Assembly: GCF_004022705.2 (NCBI RefSeq)
Contig: NZ_RZOY02000004.1
Coordinates: 434,001 to 498,000 of the forward strand
Source of the DNA: Mesorhizobium sp. M2D.F.Ca.ET.226.01.1.1
GTDB lineage: Bacteria; Pseudomonadota; Alphaproteobacteria; Rhizobiales; Rhizobiaceae
Reading direction: 5' to 3'
Length of the DNA stretch: 64,000 nt
Shown: piece by piece, positions 1 to 9,619 of the stretch
Layout: each line of letters opens with the position of its first letter
Position numbering within the stretch: the first letter of the stretch is position 1
The notes under the pieces: generated by a model
Databases searched by the model: none
Seen by the model: only the letters and a program-made list of their open reading frames with translations
Told to the model about the DNA's origin: nothing
Program-made: the position numbers and the translations under genes

Positions 1-747
1 CACTCGCGATGGTGCTCGACCAGCACGCCGGAAGGCGGGTTGGGGCCGATCTGGCAATATTGGGCGCAAGGCCTCGCCAACGCGCCGCCCTTGGTGAAGG
101 CCTGCATGCGCTCGGTGCAACGCCACAAGGGCGACCGCGATCTCATCGTCCTCGATGACACCACCGTGACAAACTATGTCGATCTGCCGGGTCATATCTG
201 GGACAAGCGCCGGCGTCAGCTGATGAACAGCCAGCACTTCTCCAATTTCATCCGCCTCGGCCTGCTGTTGCAGCACGGCGGCACTTGGCTCGACGCCACC
301 ATTCTGCTCAGGCAACCGGTTCCTCGCCAGATCGAAAGCGAGGATTTTTACATCCTGCGCGAAACCAACCGCACGCCGCGGCTTGTGGAGACCTGGTTCA
401 TCCATGCGCGCAAGGGACACCCGCTGGTCGAGACGGTGATTCATGGCCTTGCCGACTACTGGGTCAAATACGATCGGCTTCTCGAGTATTTCATGTTTCC
501 GCATCACATTGAGGCTTCTCTGTTGCTGCACCGGAAGTTGAGGCAGGGCTTCCTGAACATGCCGCAGGTTGGCGCCGACAGGCCGCATGAGTTGCAATGG
601 CAGCTCTTGAAGCCTTTCGACGAAGTAAAGCATCGCGCCATGTATGACGGCTTCTGGCTGCACAAGCTCAGCCACAAGTCCCAGCGTCCGCAGACGGACG
701 AGCGTCTGCTTTGGGATGCCATCCTGGACGGCTGGCCGCTGGTCTGA
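1..747 (+). CDS. capsular polysaccharide synthesis-type glycosyltransferase, 5' end outside window
   Basis: The reading frame is open from the first base, so the true start lies upstream; a TTG at 40 is only the first internal start-like codon. The visible part begins with a motif typical of the Caps_synth (OCH1-like) glycosyltransferases: IWQYWAQG, then APPLVKACMRSV. The sugar-nucleotide region FIRLGLLLQHGGTWLDATI follows; its D at LDAT sits where the family has its DXD-type metal site. The family transfers sugars during capsule or lipopolysaccharide synthesis. No signal peptide can be judged because the N-terminus is missing. The gene stands alone here: the next gene is an unrelated SDR 168 bp downstream. 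The donor sugar is unknown. Confidence 0.75.
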   Translation, partial: HSRWCSTSTPEGGLGPIWQYWAQGLANAPPLVKACMRSVQRHKGDRDLIVLDDTTVTNYVDLPGHIWDKRRRQLMNSQHFSNFIRLGLLLQHGGTWLDATILLRQPVPRQIESEDFYILRETNRTPRLVETWFIHARKGHPLVETVIHGLADYWVKYDRLLEYFMFPHHIEASLLLHRKLRQGFLNMPQVGADRPHELQWQLLKPFDEVKHRAMYDGFWLHKLSHKSQRPQTDERLLWDAILDGWPLV

Positions 748-915
748 GGTGCCGGGTTGACGCATCGATTGCCCGGAGCGCAGGACACATGCAAAGACGC
801 TGCGCCAGCCATGTCGATATTTCAATTGAGTGACAACACGAAAGGCGCCACGTTCGAGCCTGGGGCGGCATAACCCAAGATATAACTATAAAAATATGAC
901 AGGAGCAGTCACAGT

Positions 916-1623
916 ATGACGGAAACGCTGAATGGCAGGCATATCGTGGTGACGGGCGGCACTGGGGCGCTCGGCGGCGCGGTTGTCGGCAGGTTGCTCG
1001 AGCAGGGCGCGATCTGCCACGTGCCAAATGCCCACGCGGCAGCCCCGCCGCATTTCCCCTATGCAGCCCATGCCAGCGTGCATCTGGCGCACAATGTCGA
1101 CCTGTCGGATTCCGCCAAGGTCGAGGCCTTCTACCACCAGGTGCCCGAGCTCTGGGCCTCGATCCACCTTGCCGGCGGCTTCACTATGGCGCCGGTCGAA
1201 AAGATCGAGTCCGCTTCCTTCGCCGAAATGATGGACACCAATGCCCGCACCGCCTTCCTGTGCAGCCGTGCCGCGGTGCGCTCGATGCTGGCGTCCAATA
1301 CCGCCGGCCGCATCGTCAACGTCAGCGCGCGGGCGGCGCTGGAACCGCGCAAGGGTTCGGGCATGGTCGCCTATACGGCGAGCAAGGCGGCGGTCGCGGC
1401 CATGACGGTGGCGATGGCCGAGGAGTTGAAGCACAAGGGCATCCTGGTCAATGCCGTGGCCCCCTCGACGCTCGACACGCAGGCCAATCGCGAAGCCATG
1501 CCGGACGCCGATTTCAGCAAATGGGTCAGCCTTGAGGCCGCGGCCGAAGCGATCGCCTATCTCGCCTCGCCCGCCAACCAGGCGATGAGCGGCACGCTGG
1601 TCCCGCTCTACGGCCGCGCCTGA
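916..1623 (+). CDS. SDR family oxidoreductase
   Basis: A 235-residue short-chain dehydrogenase/reductase. The N-terminal cofactor motif TGGTGALGG (about residues 13-21) matches the TGxxxGxG Rossmann signature, and the active-site YTASKAA gives the Tyr and Lys of the Tyr-x3-Lys pair. The usual NNAG motif is replaced by HLAGG, which is uncommon but seen in some SDRs. An AGGAG lies 9-10 bases before the ATG. An AT-rich stretch at 878-900 is a plausible promoter. The stop is followed by a strong shared terminator. Substrate unknown; it is separated from the sugar locus at 9-23 kb by the rpsA-aroA core block, so linking it to that pathway would be speculation. Confidence 0.85.
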   Translation: MTETLNGRHIVVTGGTGALGGAVVGRLLEQGAICHVPNAHAAAPPHFPYAAHASVHLAHNVDLSDSAKVEAFYHQVPELWASIHLAGGFTMAPVEKIESASFAEMMDTNARTAFLCSRAAVRSMLASNTAGRIVNVSARAALEPRKGSGMVAYTASKAAVAAMTVAMAEELKHKGILVNAVAPSTLDTQANREAMPDADFSKWVSLEAAAEAIAYLASPANQAMSGTLVPLYGRA

Positions 1624-1651
1624 ACTCCGTAAAATCATTCGCAAAGAAAAA

Positions 1652-1680
1652 CCCCGCCGGATCGCTCCGGCGGGGTTTTT
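1652..1680. terminator. bidirectional intrinsic terminator
   Basis: A perfect 10-bp GC-rich stem (1652-1661 with 1666-1675), 4-base loop TCGC, is followed by a T run at 1676-1680 and preceded by an A-rich run at 1642-1651. It therefore reads as an intrinsic terminator on both strands: for the SDR on plus and for rpsA, whose stop is at 1708 on minus. Confidence 0.9.
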
Positions 1681-1707
1681 GTTGTTCGTCAGTTGAAGAG
1701 GCTTGGC

Positions 1708-3405
1708 TTAGTTGCCCTGCTTCTTCAGCGCAGCGCCCAGGATATCGCCCAGCGAGGCGCCGGAGTCGGTCGAGCCGTACTGGGCGACCGCTTCCTTTTC
1801 CTCGGCGATTTCCAGCGCCTTGATCGAGACCTGCAGCTTGCGGGTCTTCTTGTCGAAGGCGATGACGCGGGCATCGACCTTCTGGCCGACGGTGAAGCGC
1901 TCGGGGCGCTGCTCGTCGCGGTCGCGCGAAAGGTCGGAACGCTTGATGAAGGTCTCGATGCCGCTGTCGACCAGCCGCACGTCCAGACCGCCATCCTTCA
2001 CGCCGATGACCTCGCAGGTGACGACGGCGTTCTTGCGCAGTTCGCCGCTGCTGGCCGCTTCGCCGACCGTGTCACGAGCCAGCTGCTTGATGCCGAGCGA
2101 GATGCGCTCCTTCTCGATGTCGACGTCGAGCACCTGCGCCTTGACCATGTCGCCGCGATTGTACTCTTCGATGACCTGCTCGCCCGGACGGGTCCAGTCG
2201 AGGTCGGACAGATGCACCATGCCGTCCACGTCGCCTTCGAGGCCGATGAACAGGCCGAACTCGGTCTTGTTCTTGACCTCGCCCTCGACCTGGCTGCCGA
2301 CCGGATGGTTGCGCGCGAAGGCTTCCCACGGATTCTCCAGCGTCTGCTTGAGACCGAGCGAGATGCGGCGCTTGGCCGGATCAACCTCGAGCACGACCAC
2401 GTCGACTTCCTGGGTCGTCGACAGGATCTTGCCGGGGTGGACGTTCTTCTTCGTCCACGACATTTCCGAAACGTGGATGAGGCCCTCGATGCCCGGCTCC
2501 AGCTCGACGAACGCGCCGTAGTCGGTGATGTTGGTGACGGTGCCCTTGATCTTCTTGCCGATCGGGAACTTGGTGCCGATATCCGACCACGGATCCGACT
2601 CGAGCTGCTTCATGCCGAGCGAGATGCGGTGGGTTTCCTGGTTGATGCGGATGATCTGCACCTTGACGGTCTGGCCGATGTTGAGGATCTCGGTCGGATG
2701 GTTGACGCGGCGCCAGGCCATGTCGGTGACATGCAGCAGGCCGTCGATGCCGCCGAGGTCGACGAACGCACCGTAATCGGTGATGTTCTTGACCACGCCT
2801 TCGACCACCTGGCCTTCCTCGAGGTTCTGCACGATTTCCGAACGCTGTTCGGCGCGGCTCTCTTCGAGCACGGTGCGGCGCGACACCACGATGTTGCCGC
2901 GGCGGCGATCCATCTTGAGGATCTCGAAGGGCTGCGGGTTGTGCATCAGCGGGGTGACGTCGCGGATCGGGCGGATATCGACCTGGCTGCGCGGCAGGAA
3001 CGCCACGGCGCCGTCGAGGTCGACGGTGAAGCCGCCCTTGACCTGGTTGAAGATGACGCCTTCGACGCGCTCACCCTTGGTGAACTTCTCTTCGAGACGG
3101 ACCCAGCTCTCTTCGCGGCGAGCCTTCTCGCGCGACAGCATGGCTTCGCCAAGCGCGTTCTCGATGCGCTCGACATAGACTTCGACGGTATCGCCGACCT
3201 TGAGGGAGGAGTCCTTGCCCTTGGCGCCGAATTCCTTCAGCGGCACGCGGCCTTCGACCTTCAGGCCGACATCGATGATGGCCATGTCCTTTTCGATCGC
3301 GGTGATCGTGCCCCGGACAACCTGGCCCTCGCCGGAATGGCCGGCGGTGAATGATTCTTCGAGCATGCTCGCGAAATCGTCGCGAGACGGATTAGCTACT
3401 GACAT
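1708..3405 (-). CDS. rpsA: 30S ribosomal protein S1
   Basis: A 565-residue protein with six S1/OB-fold repeats. Repeats 3 to 6 are the clearest, each with an ITDYGAFV-like core (for example VVKNITDYGAFVDL, VTNITDYGAFVEL). S1 binds mRNA on the small ribosomal subunit and helps unfold structured initiation regions. The start was set at 3405 (MSVANPSRDDF) rather than an upstream in-frame ATG at 3429, because an AGGAGA sits 5 bases before it. Length fits alphaproteobacterial S1. It is followed upstream on the same strand by cmk and aroA, the standard rhizobial order aroA-cmk-rpsA. Confidence 0.98.
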   Translation of the reverse strand: MSVANPSRDDFASMLEESFTAGHSGEGQVVRGTITAIEKDMAIIDVGLKVEGRVPLKEFGAKGKDSSLKVGDTVEVYVERIENALGEAMLSREKARREESWVRLEEKFTKGERVEGVIFNQVKGGFTVDLDGAVAFLPRSQVDIRPIRDVTPLMHNPQPFEILKMDRRRGNIVVSRRTVLEESRAEQRSEIVQNLEEGQVVEGVVKNITDYGAFVDLGGIDGLLHVTDMAWRRVNHPTEILNIGQTVKVQIIRINQETHRISLGMKQLESDPWSDIGTKFPIGKKIKGTVTNITDYGAFVELEPGIEGLIHVSEMSWTKKNVHPGKILSTTQEVDVVVLEVDPAKRRISLGLKQTLENPWEAFARNHPVGSQVEGEVKNKTEFGLFIGLEGDVDGMVHLSDLDWTRPGEQVIEEYNRGDMVKAQVLDVDIEKERISLGIKQLARDTVGEAASSGELRKNAVVTCEVIGVKDGGLDVRLVDSGIETFIKRSDLSRDRDEQRPERFTVGQKVDARVIAFDKKTRKLQVSIKALEIAEEKEAVAQYGSTDSGASLGDILGAALKKQGN

Positions 3406-3603
3406 TGTTTCTCCTGGAATACCCCGCATTTCGAGCGGAGCGGGCGCCGTGGGTTAGCGTTGCGTTGAGCCTGCCGGCGTTCCGGGCTGAAGAGCCCTTG
3501 GCCGCTTCTCGAGCGGCAAGTCCGGCGCATGAAGAATGCTGGCAGGCTGGTTCTTGCCCGATATGGGTATTTTCGCCGCCGACGGCAATCGAAAAACGCT
3601 TAG

Positions 3604-4254
3604 TCAGGCCTTGTTTCTTTTGGTGAGGGCCTCGTCAACGATCGCCATCACCGCCAGAAACGCGGCCTCTATAGCCATTTCGCTCGTATCAAGCAAGTGC
3701 GCGTCTACCGCCGGCTTCAGCGGCGAGTCGGCTCTGCCCATGTCGCGCTCGTCGCGGCGCTCGATATCGGCGAGGATGGTGGCGAAATCGGCGCTGCCGC
3801 CCATGCTCTCGATCTCGGCCAGCCGGCGCCTAGCCCGCACCTCAGCGCTCGCCGTGACATAGAGCTTGATGTCGGCGTCGGGACACACGACGGTGCCGAT
3901 GTCACGGCCATCGAGTACCGCGCCCGGTGGCGCCTTGGCGAAAGCGCGCTGCTTCTCGACCAGGATGCGCCGGACTGTCGGGATGACGGCGACCTTCGAG
4001 GCCGCTTCGCCCACCGCATGCGCCGAAAGCACCGTCCGGTCGAGGTTGGAGAGATCGACCTGCCGCGCCGCGGTTTCGGCCGCCGAGACATTGTCGAGCG
4101 GCAGGCCAAGCTCGAGCAGTTTGTGGGCAACGGCGCGATAGGTGAGGCCGGTGTCCAACAGGTTCAGGCGGTAGTGATCGGCGAGCCGGCGAGCCAGCGT
4201 GCCCTTGCCCGCGCCTGCGGGACCGTCGATGGCGATGGTGAAGGTGCGGGTCAT
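3604..4254 (-). CDS. cmk: cytidylate kinase
   Basis: A 216-residue (d)CMP kinase, which phosphorylates CMP/dCMP to the diphosphates for nucleic-acid precursor supply. The P-loop GPAGAGKGT is at residues 11-19, the CMP-binding GRDIGTVV segment near 116-124, and the lid-region arginines ([18 protein letters not shown]) are in place. It is full length. It lies between aroA and rpsA on minus; 198 bp separate it from rpsA, so rpsA may also have its own promoter there. Confidence 0.97.
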   Translation of the reverse strand: MTRTFTIAIDGPAGAGKGTLARRLADHYRLNLLDTGLTYRAVAHKLLELGLPLDNVSAAETAARQVDLSNLDRTVLSAHAVGEAASKVAVIPTVRRILVEKQRAFAKAPPGAVLDGRDIGTVVCPDADIKLYVTASAEVRARRRLAEIESMGGSADFATILADIERRDERDMGRADSPLKPAVDAHLLDTSEMAIEAAFLAVMAIVDEALTKRNKA

Positions 4255-4317
4255 TGGCGGACCGATGTGATCGAAGGTCGCGATGAATATGACGAGCGCC
4301 GCGTTCCTTCACACCCC

Positions 4318-4352
4318 CCTCTGTCCTGCCGGACTGTCCGGCAGGACAGAGG
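4318..4352. repeat. 16-bp-arm palindrome between aroA and cmk
   Basis: A perfect inverted repeat: left arm 4318-4333, loop CTG 4334-4336, right arm 4337-4352, with core CTGTCCTGCCGGA. It lies in the 145-bp gap between aroA and cmk and resembles the dispersed intergenic palindromes common in Mesorhizobium genomes (recalled, not searched). There is no T run, so it is probably a repeat element or RNA-processing hairpin rather than a terminator. Confidence 0.8.
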
Positions 4353-4399
4353 AGGGTGCTGTCCCGCCAGCGTCTCAGTTCGGCCCCAACCCATCGCCG

Positions 4400-5839
<1,440 letters not shown>

Positions 5840-5952
5840 TCATCCCCTTGGCGCAAGCCTTTGAAAAGCGGGTTTTGCGCACATGTCTTTTGGCTTTGAC
5901 AGCACGGAAAACTGCGGTTATGGGGACCATTCTTTTTTTGACGAGGCCTGAC

Positions 5953-6351
5953 GTGGCAAAAGCTGAACTTGGCACCAAGCGTGTCGACCCCGAAACGGGT
6001 CGGAAATTCTACGACCTGAACAAAGACCCTATCGTCTCGCCCTATACCGGCAAGAGCTATCCGCGCTCTTATTTCGAGGAAGGCAAGATCTCCGCCCTCG
6101 AAGAGGATGAAGAGGTCGCCGACAAGGAGCTGGACGGCGACGAGGAAGAAGGCGCCGAAGTCGTCTCGCTGGAAGACGCGGACGAGGAGGCCAAGGGCGG
6201 CGGCGACGATCTTCCCGATCTCGGCGACGACGAGGATGACGACGTCGATCTCGGCGACGACGAGGACGATACCTTCCTTGCCGACGAAGAAGAAGAGGAC
6301 GACGACGTCTCCGACATGATCGGCGTCGGCGACGACGAGGACGAGGTCTGA
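5953..6351 (+). CDS. TIGR02300 family (FYDLN acid) protein
   Basis: A 132-residue protein of unknown function restricted largely to alphaproteobacteria. The conserved N-terminus has ELGTKR, then CPETGRKFYDLN-like sequence (here DPETGRKFYDLN, with Asp where family members commonly have Cys), then PIVSPYTGKSYP. From about residue 45 on it is almost entirely Asp/Glu. I use the GTG at 5953 (MAKAELGTK) with ACGAGG upstream, because it matches the family N-terminus; the longer frame to 5836 adds implausible sequence. It sits divergent to aroA, the usual neighbourhood. The acidic tail suggests binding to a basic partner, but this is not established. Confidence 0.9.
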   Translation: MAKAELGTKRVDPETGRKFYDLNKDPIVSPYTGKSYPRSYFEEGKISALEEDEEVADKELDGDEEEGAEVVSLEDADEEAKGGGDDLPDLGDDEDDDVDLGDDEDDTFLADEEEEDDDVSDMIGVGDDEDEV

Positions 6352-6514
6352 TCGGATCGTTTGCCGGCGATTTTCGCCTGTGACGAAAAAGCGGCTTTTG
6401 CAGGCTTGATCTTGTCCGAAGGCGGCGCTAGAAGCCGCCAGCACTAAACGACGGCGCGGTTCCGACTGCGCCGGATCTCTTCGCCGGAAACGGCGCCGGC
6501 TGACTGCCGGGAGT

Positions 6515-6590
<76 letters not shown>

Positions 6591-6764
6591 AACAGTCATT
6601 CTGAGCAGATTTCTTAGCTGGCAGAATTCTCACCGCTGTTCACGCTTATCTGCGCGGCGCTCGAGCCCTTATGTGGGGCCTGGACGCCAAGGGGCATTTT
6701 GCGGCTGGTACGGGCCCGACGCAGAATCCTGTCTGCATGCCTGCTCCCCATTCTGCGGCTACGG

Positions 6765-7265
6765 CTAACCGTGCTCAGCGCGGGTTCTGGCTGCCTTTCG
6801 CGCAGCCGCCGATCGTCCGGCGGCGCCTTTGGTCTGCCCGGCTTTCCTGGCCGCCGCCGACCGCTCTTCGGCCGTGCGGCCGGATGCGGCGCTCTTGGCC
6901 TGCCGCGACAGGGCCTTGCGGGAGGCGGTGCTTTTCGGCTCGCCCTCGAGCACCTTCGACACCGCCTTCGAGACCTTCGGCTGGCGCTTCGGCTTCCGTT
7001 CGCCCTGGCCTGCCTCGTAAGCGTATTTGGCGCTCTTGCGCGTGCTCTCCTTGACGTCGCCTTTCTTGGGCGGCGGCAGGTCGACGCCCGCGCGGCGCGC
7101 CTCCGAAAGGCCGATGGCGATCGCCTGCTTGGTGGAGCGGGCGCCGTGCTTGCCTTTGCGGACCTTGTCGATTTCCGCGTGAACGAATTCACCGGCCTGC
7201 GTGCTTGGCGATTTGCCTTCGCGCTTGTCCTTGCGTGCCTTTTCGATGGTTTTCTTGTCCGGCAT
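6765..7265 (-). CDS. DUF6496-like Lys/Ala-rich basic protein
   Basis: A 166-residue, very basic protein. The N-terminal part (KARKDKREGKSPSTQAGEFV, then GKHGARSTKQAIAIGLSEARRAG) matches a conserved rhizobial DUF6496-type domain; the rest is a low-complexity Lys/Arg/Ala/Ser tail with repeated SAAARKA units (near 135-160) resembling histone H1-like or plasmid-stabilisation-like tails. The tail suggests nucleic-acid binding, but this is inference from composition. An AAGGAG lies 6 bases before the ATG. It probably stands alone, convergent with nothing and next to a PEBP gene on the same strand 62 bp upstream. Confidence 0.75.
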   Translation of the reverse strand: MPDKKTIEKARKDKREGKSPSTQAGEFVHAEIDKVRKGKHGARSTKQAIAIGLSEARRAGVDLPPPKKGDVKESTRKSAKYAYEAGQGERKPKRQPKVSKAVSKVLEGEPKSTASRKALSRQAKSAASGRTAEERSAAARKAGQTKGAAGRSAAARKAARTRAEHG

Positions 7266-7327
7266 TGTTTTTCTCCTTGTTCGAGCGGGGCATGATCGAA
7301 TGCCGACAGGCCGTTGCGGATCGCGCG

Positions 7328-7786
7328 TCAGCGGTTTTCATAGGTGCCGACAAGGTCGGCGGTGGCGATCATGTGCGGCCCCGCATGGGCCAGAAGGTCG
7401 GCGATTGCCGTTTCTCCGCCGGGTTCCAGCGTCTCCACGTCGAGCGCTGAAAGGCGGAAGTGATAGTGATGGACACCGTGCCCTTTTGGCGGCTGGGGAC
7501 CGTCATAATGGGCATTGCCGAAGTCGTTCACGCCTTGGCGGAAACTTTCCGGTCCGGCGGCGCCTTCCGGCAGGCTGTCCCGGCCGGCGGGGATGTCATA
7601 GACCGCCCAATGGCGAAACATGCCGCGCGGCGCATCGGGATCCTCAACGACAAGCAGGAAGCTTCTGGTCCCGGCCGGAGCGTTCTTCCATTGCAGCGGA
7701 GGAGACAAGTTGCCTCCGTTACGGACATAGCGCTCGGGAATGGCCTGCCCGTTTTCAAAGGCTGGACTCTCAAGCGTGAAAGCCAT
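7328..7786 (-). CDS. YbhB/YbcL family Raf kinase inhibitor-like (PEBP) protein
   Basis: A 152-residue phosphatidylethanolamine-binding-protein fold. The ligand-pocket motifs are present: DPDAPRGMFRHWAVYDIP (family DPDAP...HW), then GxNDFGNAHYDGPQPPKGHGVHHYHFRLSAL, with the PPxGxxHxYHF signature. Bacterial members are small cytoplasmic or periplasmic proteins of poorly defined role. No signal peptide is seen. Full length for the YbhB/YbcL group. Confidence 0.9.
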   Translation of the reverse strand: MAFTLESPAFENGQAIPERYVRNGGNLSPPLQWKNAPAGTRSFLLVVEDPDAPRGMFRHWAVYDIPAGRDSLPEGAAGPESFRQGVNDFGNAHYDGPQPPKGHGVHHYHFRLSALDVETLEPGGETAIADLLAHAGPHMIATADLVGTYENR

Positions 7787-8090
7787 GGCTGGAACTCCGT
7801 GCTCTTATCGCGTTCTTCGGAAGGAAATTCGCGAACGATCTCTGCTCGGATCGTTGGTGCCCGATCGCTGCTGGCTTCTTGGAAACGCGGGGCATTGGCG
7901 GGAGTTCCAGCATCACGCCCCCGCAACGAAACCCGGCGGATGCGCGCAAGCGGAGCTATCGTCCCTGGAAAAGTCGCCCCGACGGAAGCGACGCAGGTCG
8001 TGTCGCGCCAGGTACGAAGGACCGCGCCCGAGGAAATCCCTATGCCGGTCGCCGCAACTAGGCTAAGGGCTTCCTGTCAGAGGGATGCTT
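7787..8090. other. 304-bp intergenic region, no supported gene
   Basis: The region separates the divergent PEBP and lipoprotein genes. Short Arg-rich frames exist (for example 7879-8061 plus) but none has a ribosome site or a recognisable sequence. It presumably carries both promoters; I could not pick convincing -35/-10 boxes. Confidence 0.5.
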
Positions 8091-8684
8091 ATGAGAATTC
8101 CGGTTTTGAGTGGGACACTGGCGCGGGGACGGGTTCGATCCGGACTGCTTGCGCGATCAAGCAGTCTCTTGCTGACGCTGGGCCTTGTGGCCACGCTTGC
8201 TGCTTGCCAGTCGACTCCGGACACGCAGCCCGTTGCTGGCTCGCAACCTGTTGCTGGTTCGCAACTTGTTGCTGACCCGCAACCCGCTCCGGCCGCCGCT
8301 CCCGCTCCGGCCTTGTCGAATTCGGCGGTGCTGGATCAGGGCATCGCGGTCGTTCCGCCCGCCAAGGGCGTCCCTGCCAGATATGCCGCGTTCTCCGGCA
8401 TATGGGCGGGGCAGCTCAACGGTATGTATGACGGCAAGCTGGCCGTGCTGACGGTGTCCTCGGGCGGGCAGGTGACGGTCAGCTACGCGTGGGGCGATCT
8501 GGCCGACAACAAGCCGGGCGTCGCCGACGGCTCCGGCAGGATTTCCGGCAACACATTGAAGCTCGGGCGCCTGCCGAACGGCGCCGACATTACCGCCACG
8601 ATGGTGTCGCAAGGGACGCTCAGAGTAACCTACAGCCTTGCCGGCCAGACCTATAGCGGTTCGTTCACCCGAGCCGGTCAATAA
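8091..8684 (+). CDS. putative lipoprotein with repeat linker
   Basis: A 197-residue protein with a lipoprotein signal: basic N-region (RGRVRSGLLARS), hydrophobic LLLTLGLVATLAAC, and a lipobox LAAC with Cys near residue 39. After the Cys comes a Pro/Ala-rich linker containing three tandem six-residue units (PVAGSQ-type), then a roughly 115-residue C-terminal domain beginning near YAAFSGIWAGQLNGMYDGKL that looks like a small beta-rich domain. I chose the ATG at 8091 because CAGAGGG sits 7 bases upstream; the ATG at 8085 directly abuts this site. Function unknown. Confidence 0.75.
   Translation: MRIPVLSGTLARGRVRSGLLARSSSLLLTLGLVATLAACQSTPDTQPVAGSQPVAGSQLVADPQPAPAAAPAPALSNSAVLDQGIAVVPPAKGVPARYAAFSGIWAGQLNGMYDGKLAVLTVSSGGQVTVSYAWGDLADNKPGVADGSGRISGNTLKLGRLPNGADITATMVSQGTLRVTYSLAGQTYSGSFTRAGQ
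8229..8282 (+). repeat. three 18-bp tandem repeats inside the lipoprotein gene
   Basis: Units 8229-8246, 8247-8264 and 8265-8282 share the core TTGCTGGCTCGCAA with a few substitutions and encode PVAGSQ, PVAGSQ and LVADPQ. They are in frame, so copy-number change would alter linker length without breaking the gene. Confidence 0.85.
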
Positions 8685-8947
8685 GCACCAGCATTGATTT
8701 GGCGTCGACGCGATCGCACGCACATCCGCGTCGCGATGTCGATCGCGCTGCCCGTCAACCGGCCGCTCGTCTCGTCGCACACGAGAATTCGAGAGGCGGC
8801 CGAAGGTCTGACCGGCCGAAAACAGGTGCCTTTGAGGCTGCCGAAAATTACAAGACAGGCGCTCTGCATCCATTCCGTGCCAGCGGGCTCCTTTGCGATG
8901 CAGCCGCCAAAATTTCACCGATCGTCGCTTGCAAGGGAAACCCATAT
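8685..8947. other. intergenic region upstream of the catabolic operon
   Basis: No gene is supported here: the short frames on both strands lack ribosome sites and recognisable motifs. It leads into an AT-rich promoter-like segment with a palindrome at 8948-8964. Confidence 0.5.
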
Positions 8948-8964
8948 GTGAAAATATTATTCAC
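8948..8964. promoter_or_regulatory. candidate operator GTGAA-N7-TTCAC
   Basis: The 17-base site GTGAAAATATTATTCAC has perfect 5-bp arms and an AT-rich centre, in an otherwise GC-rich region, 30 bases before the first translated frame of the MaoC/CoA-transferase operon. It shares ATTCA plus an A/T-rich tail with sites at 12826 and 13722. A binding site for the locus regulator (IclR, 12842-13630) is inferred. Confidence 0.5.
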
Positions 8965-8993
8965 AAAAGAAAACTGACGAGAGGAAAGCGACC

Positions 8994-9068
8994 ATGCATC
9001 TCGCCATCCGGCATCGTGCCCGGAACCGCCTCGCAGACCGTGCCGGTAGCCCCCGGAGCGAGGCATGA
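8994..9068 (+). CDS. 24-residue upstream/leader ORF overlapping the MaoC start
   Basis: A short frame ([18 protein letters not shown]...) with a strong ribosome site GAGGAAAG 6-7 bases upstream. It ends in an ATGA overlap with the MaoC gene at 9065. The arrangement suggests translational coupling or a leader peptide; the product is Arg-rich (7 Arg in 24 residues). It could equally be an accident of a mis-chosen start, but the site is better placed for this frame than for MaoC. Confidence 0.4.
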   Translation: MHLAIRHRARNRLADRAGSPRSEA

Positions 9069-9616
9069 GCGAATTCTCGCCGACCATCGGCGTCGCCTCG
9101 ACGCATCCGGCCGACATGCCTGAGGCGCATGCCGAGATCCCGGTATGGAATTCCGAAAACTGGTTCTACGAGGACTGGCAGCCCGGTCACAAAATCCGCT
9201 CGCTCCGCCGCACCATCGCCGAAGGCGAAAGCCATGTGTTCAATGCGCTGGTGCTGGATATCCATCCTTATGTGCAGGACCAGATGTTCGCCGAAAAGGA
9301 TGGCATTTTCGGCAAGCGGCTGGTGGCCGGCGCCTTCGTCTTTTCGGCCGGTCTCGGCCTCGTCGCCACCAACTGCGTCAACGCCTTCTCCTATGGCTAC
9401 GACAAGCTTCGCTTCATCAAGCCGGTCTTCATCGGCGACACCATCTATTCGATCCGCACCAACCTCGACAAAAAGCCGCGCTACCAGGACATGGGCCTGA
9501 TCCGCGCCAGCTATGAGGTCTTCAAGGGTGAAGGAGAGCTGGTGCTCTACTGCGAGCATCTGCAGACGGTGAAGTACAAGAACCCAGCCGACTTCGTCGG
9601 CAAGACAGAGAAATGA
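9065..9616 (+). CDS. MaoC-fold (hotdog) protein, probable non-catalytic partner
   Basis: A 183-residue MaoC-like hydratase-fold protein. It shares [22 protein letters not shown] with the second MaoC gene at 20630. However, the hydratase-2 active-site segment, normally GDxNPxH, reads LDIHPYVQD here, so the Asp is kept but the catalytic His is Val; a second His in the partner (RIAHG) is Ala here (RLVAG). In split MaoC systems one subunit is degenerate and the other catalytic, so a heteromer with 20630 is a reasonable inference. It is the first long gene of the operon, 3 bp before the CoA transferase. Confidence 0.85.
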   Translation: MSEFSPTIGVASTHPADMPEAHAEIPVWNSENWFYEDWQPGHKIRSLRRTIAEGESHVFNALVLDIHPYVQDQMFAEKDGIFGKRLVAGAFVFSAGLGLVATNCVNAFSYGYDKLRFIKPVFIGDTIYSIRTNLDKKPRYQDMGLIRASYEVFKGEGELVLYCEHLQTVKYKNPADFVGKTEK

Positions 9617-9619
9617 ACC

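Noticed and set aside
1693..3354. Long plus-strand open frame (553 codons) opposite rpsA
   Set aside because: It is an antisense shadow of rpsA caused by high-GC codon bias; it has no ribosome site and reads as low-complexity Asp/Leu/Ala sequence.
7879..8061. 60-codon Arg-rich frame before the lipoprotein gene
   Set aside because: No ribosome site and no recognisable sequence; composition is typical of GC-rich noise.
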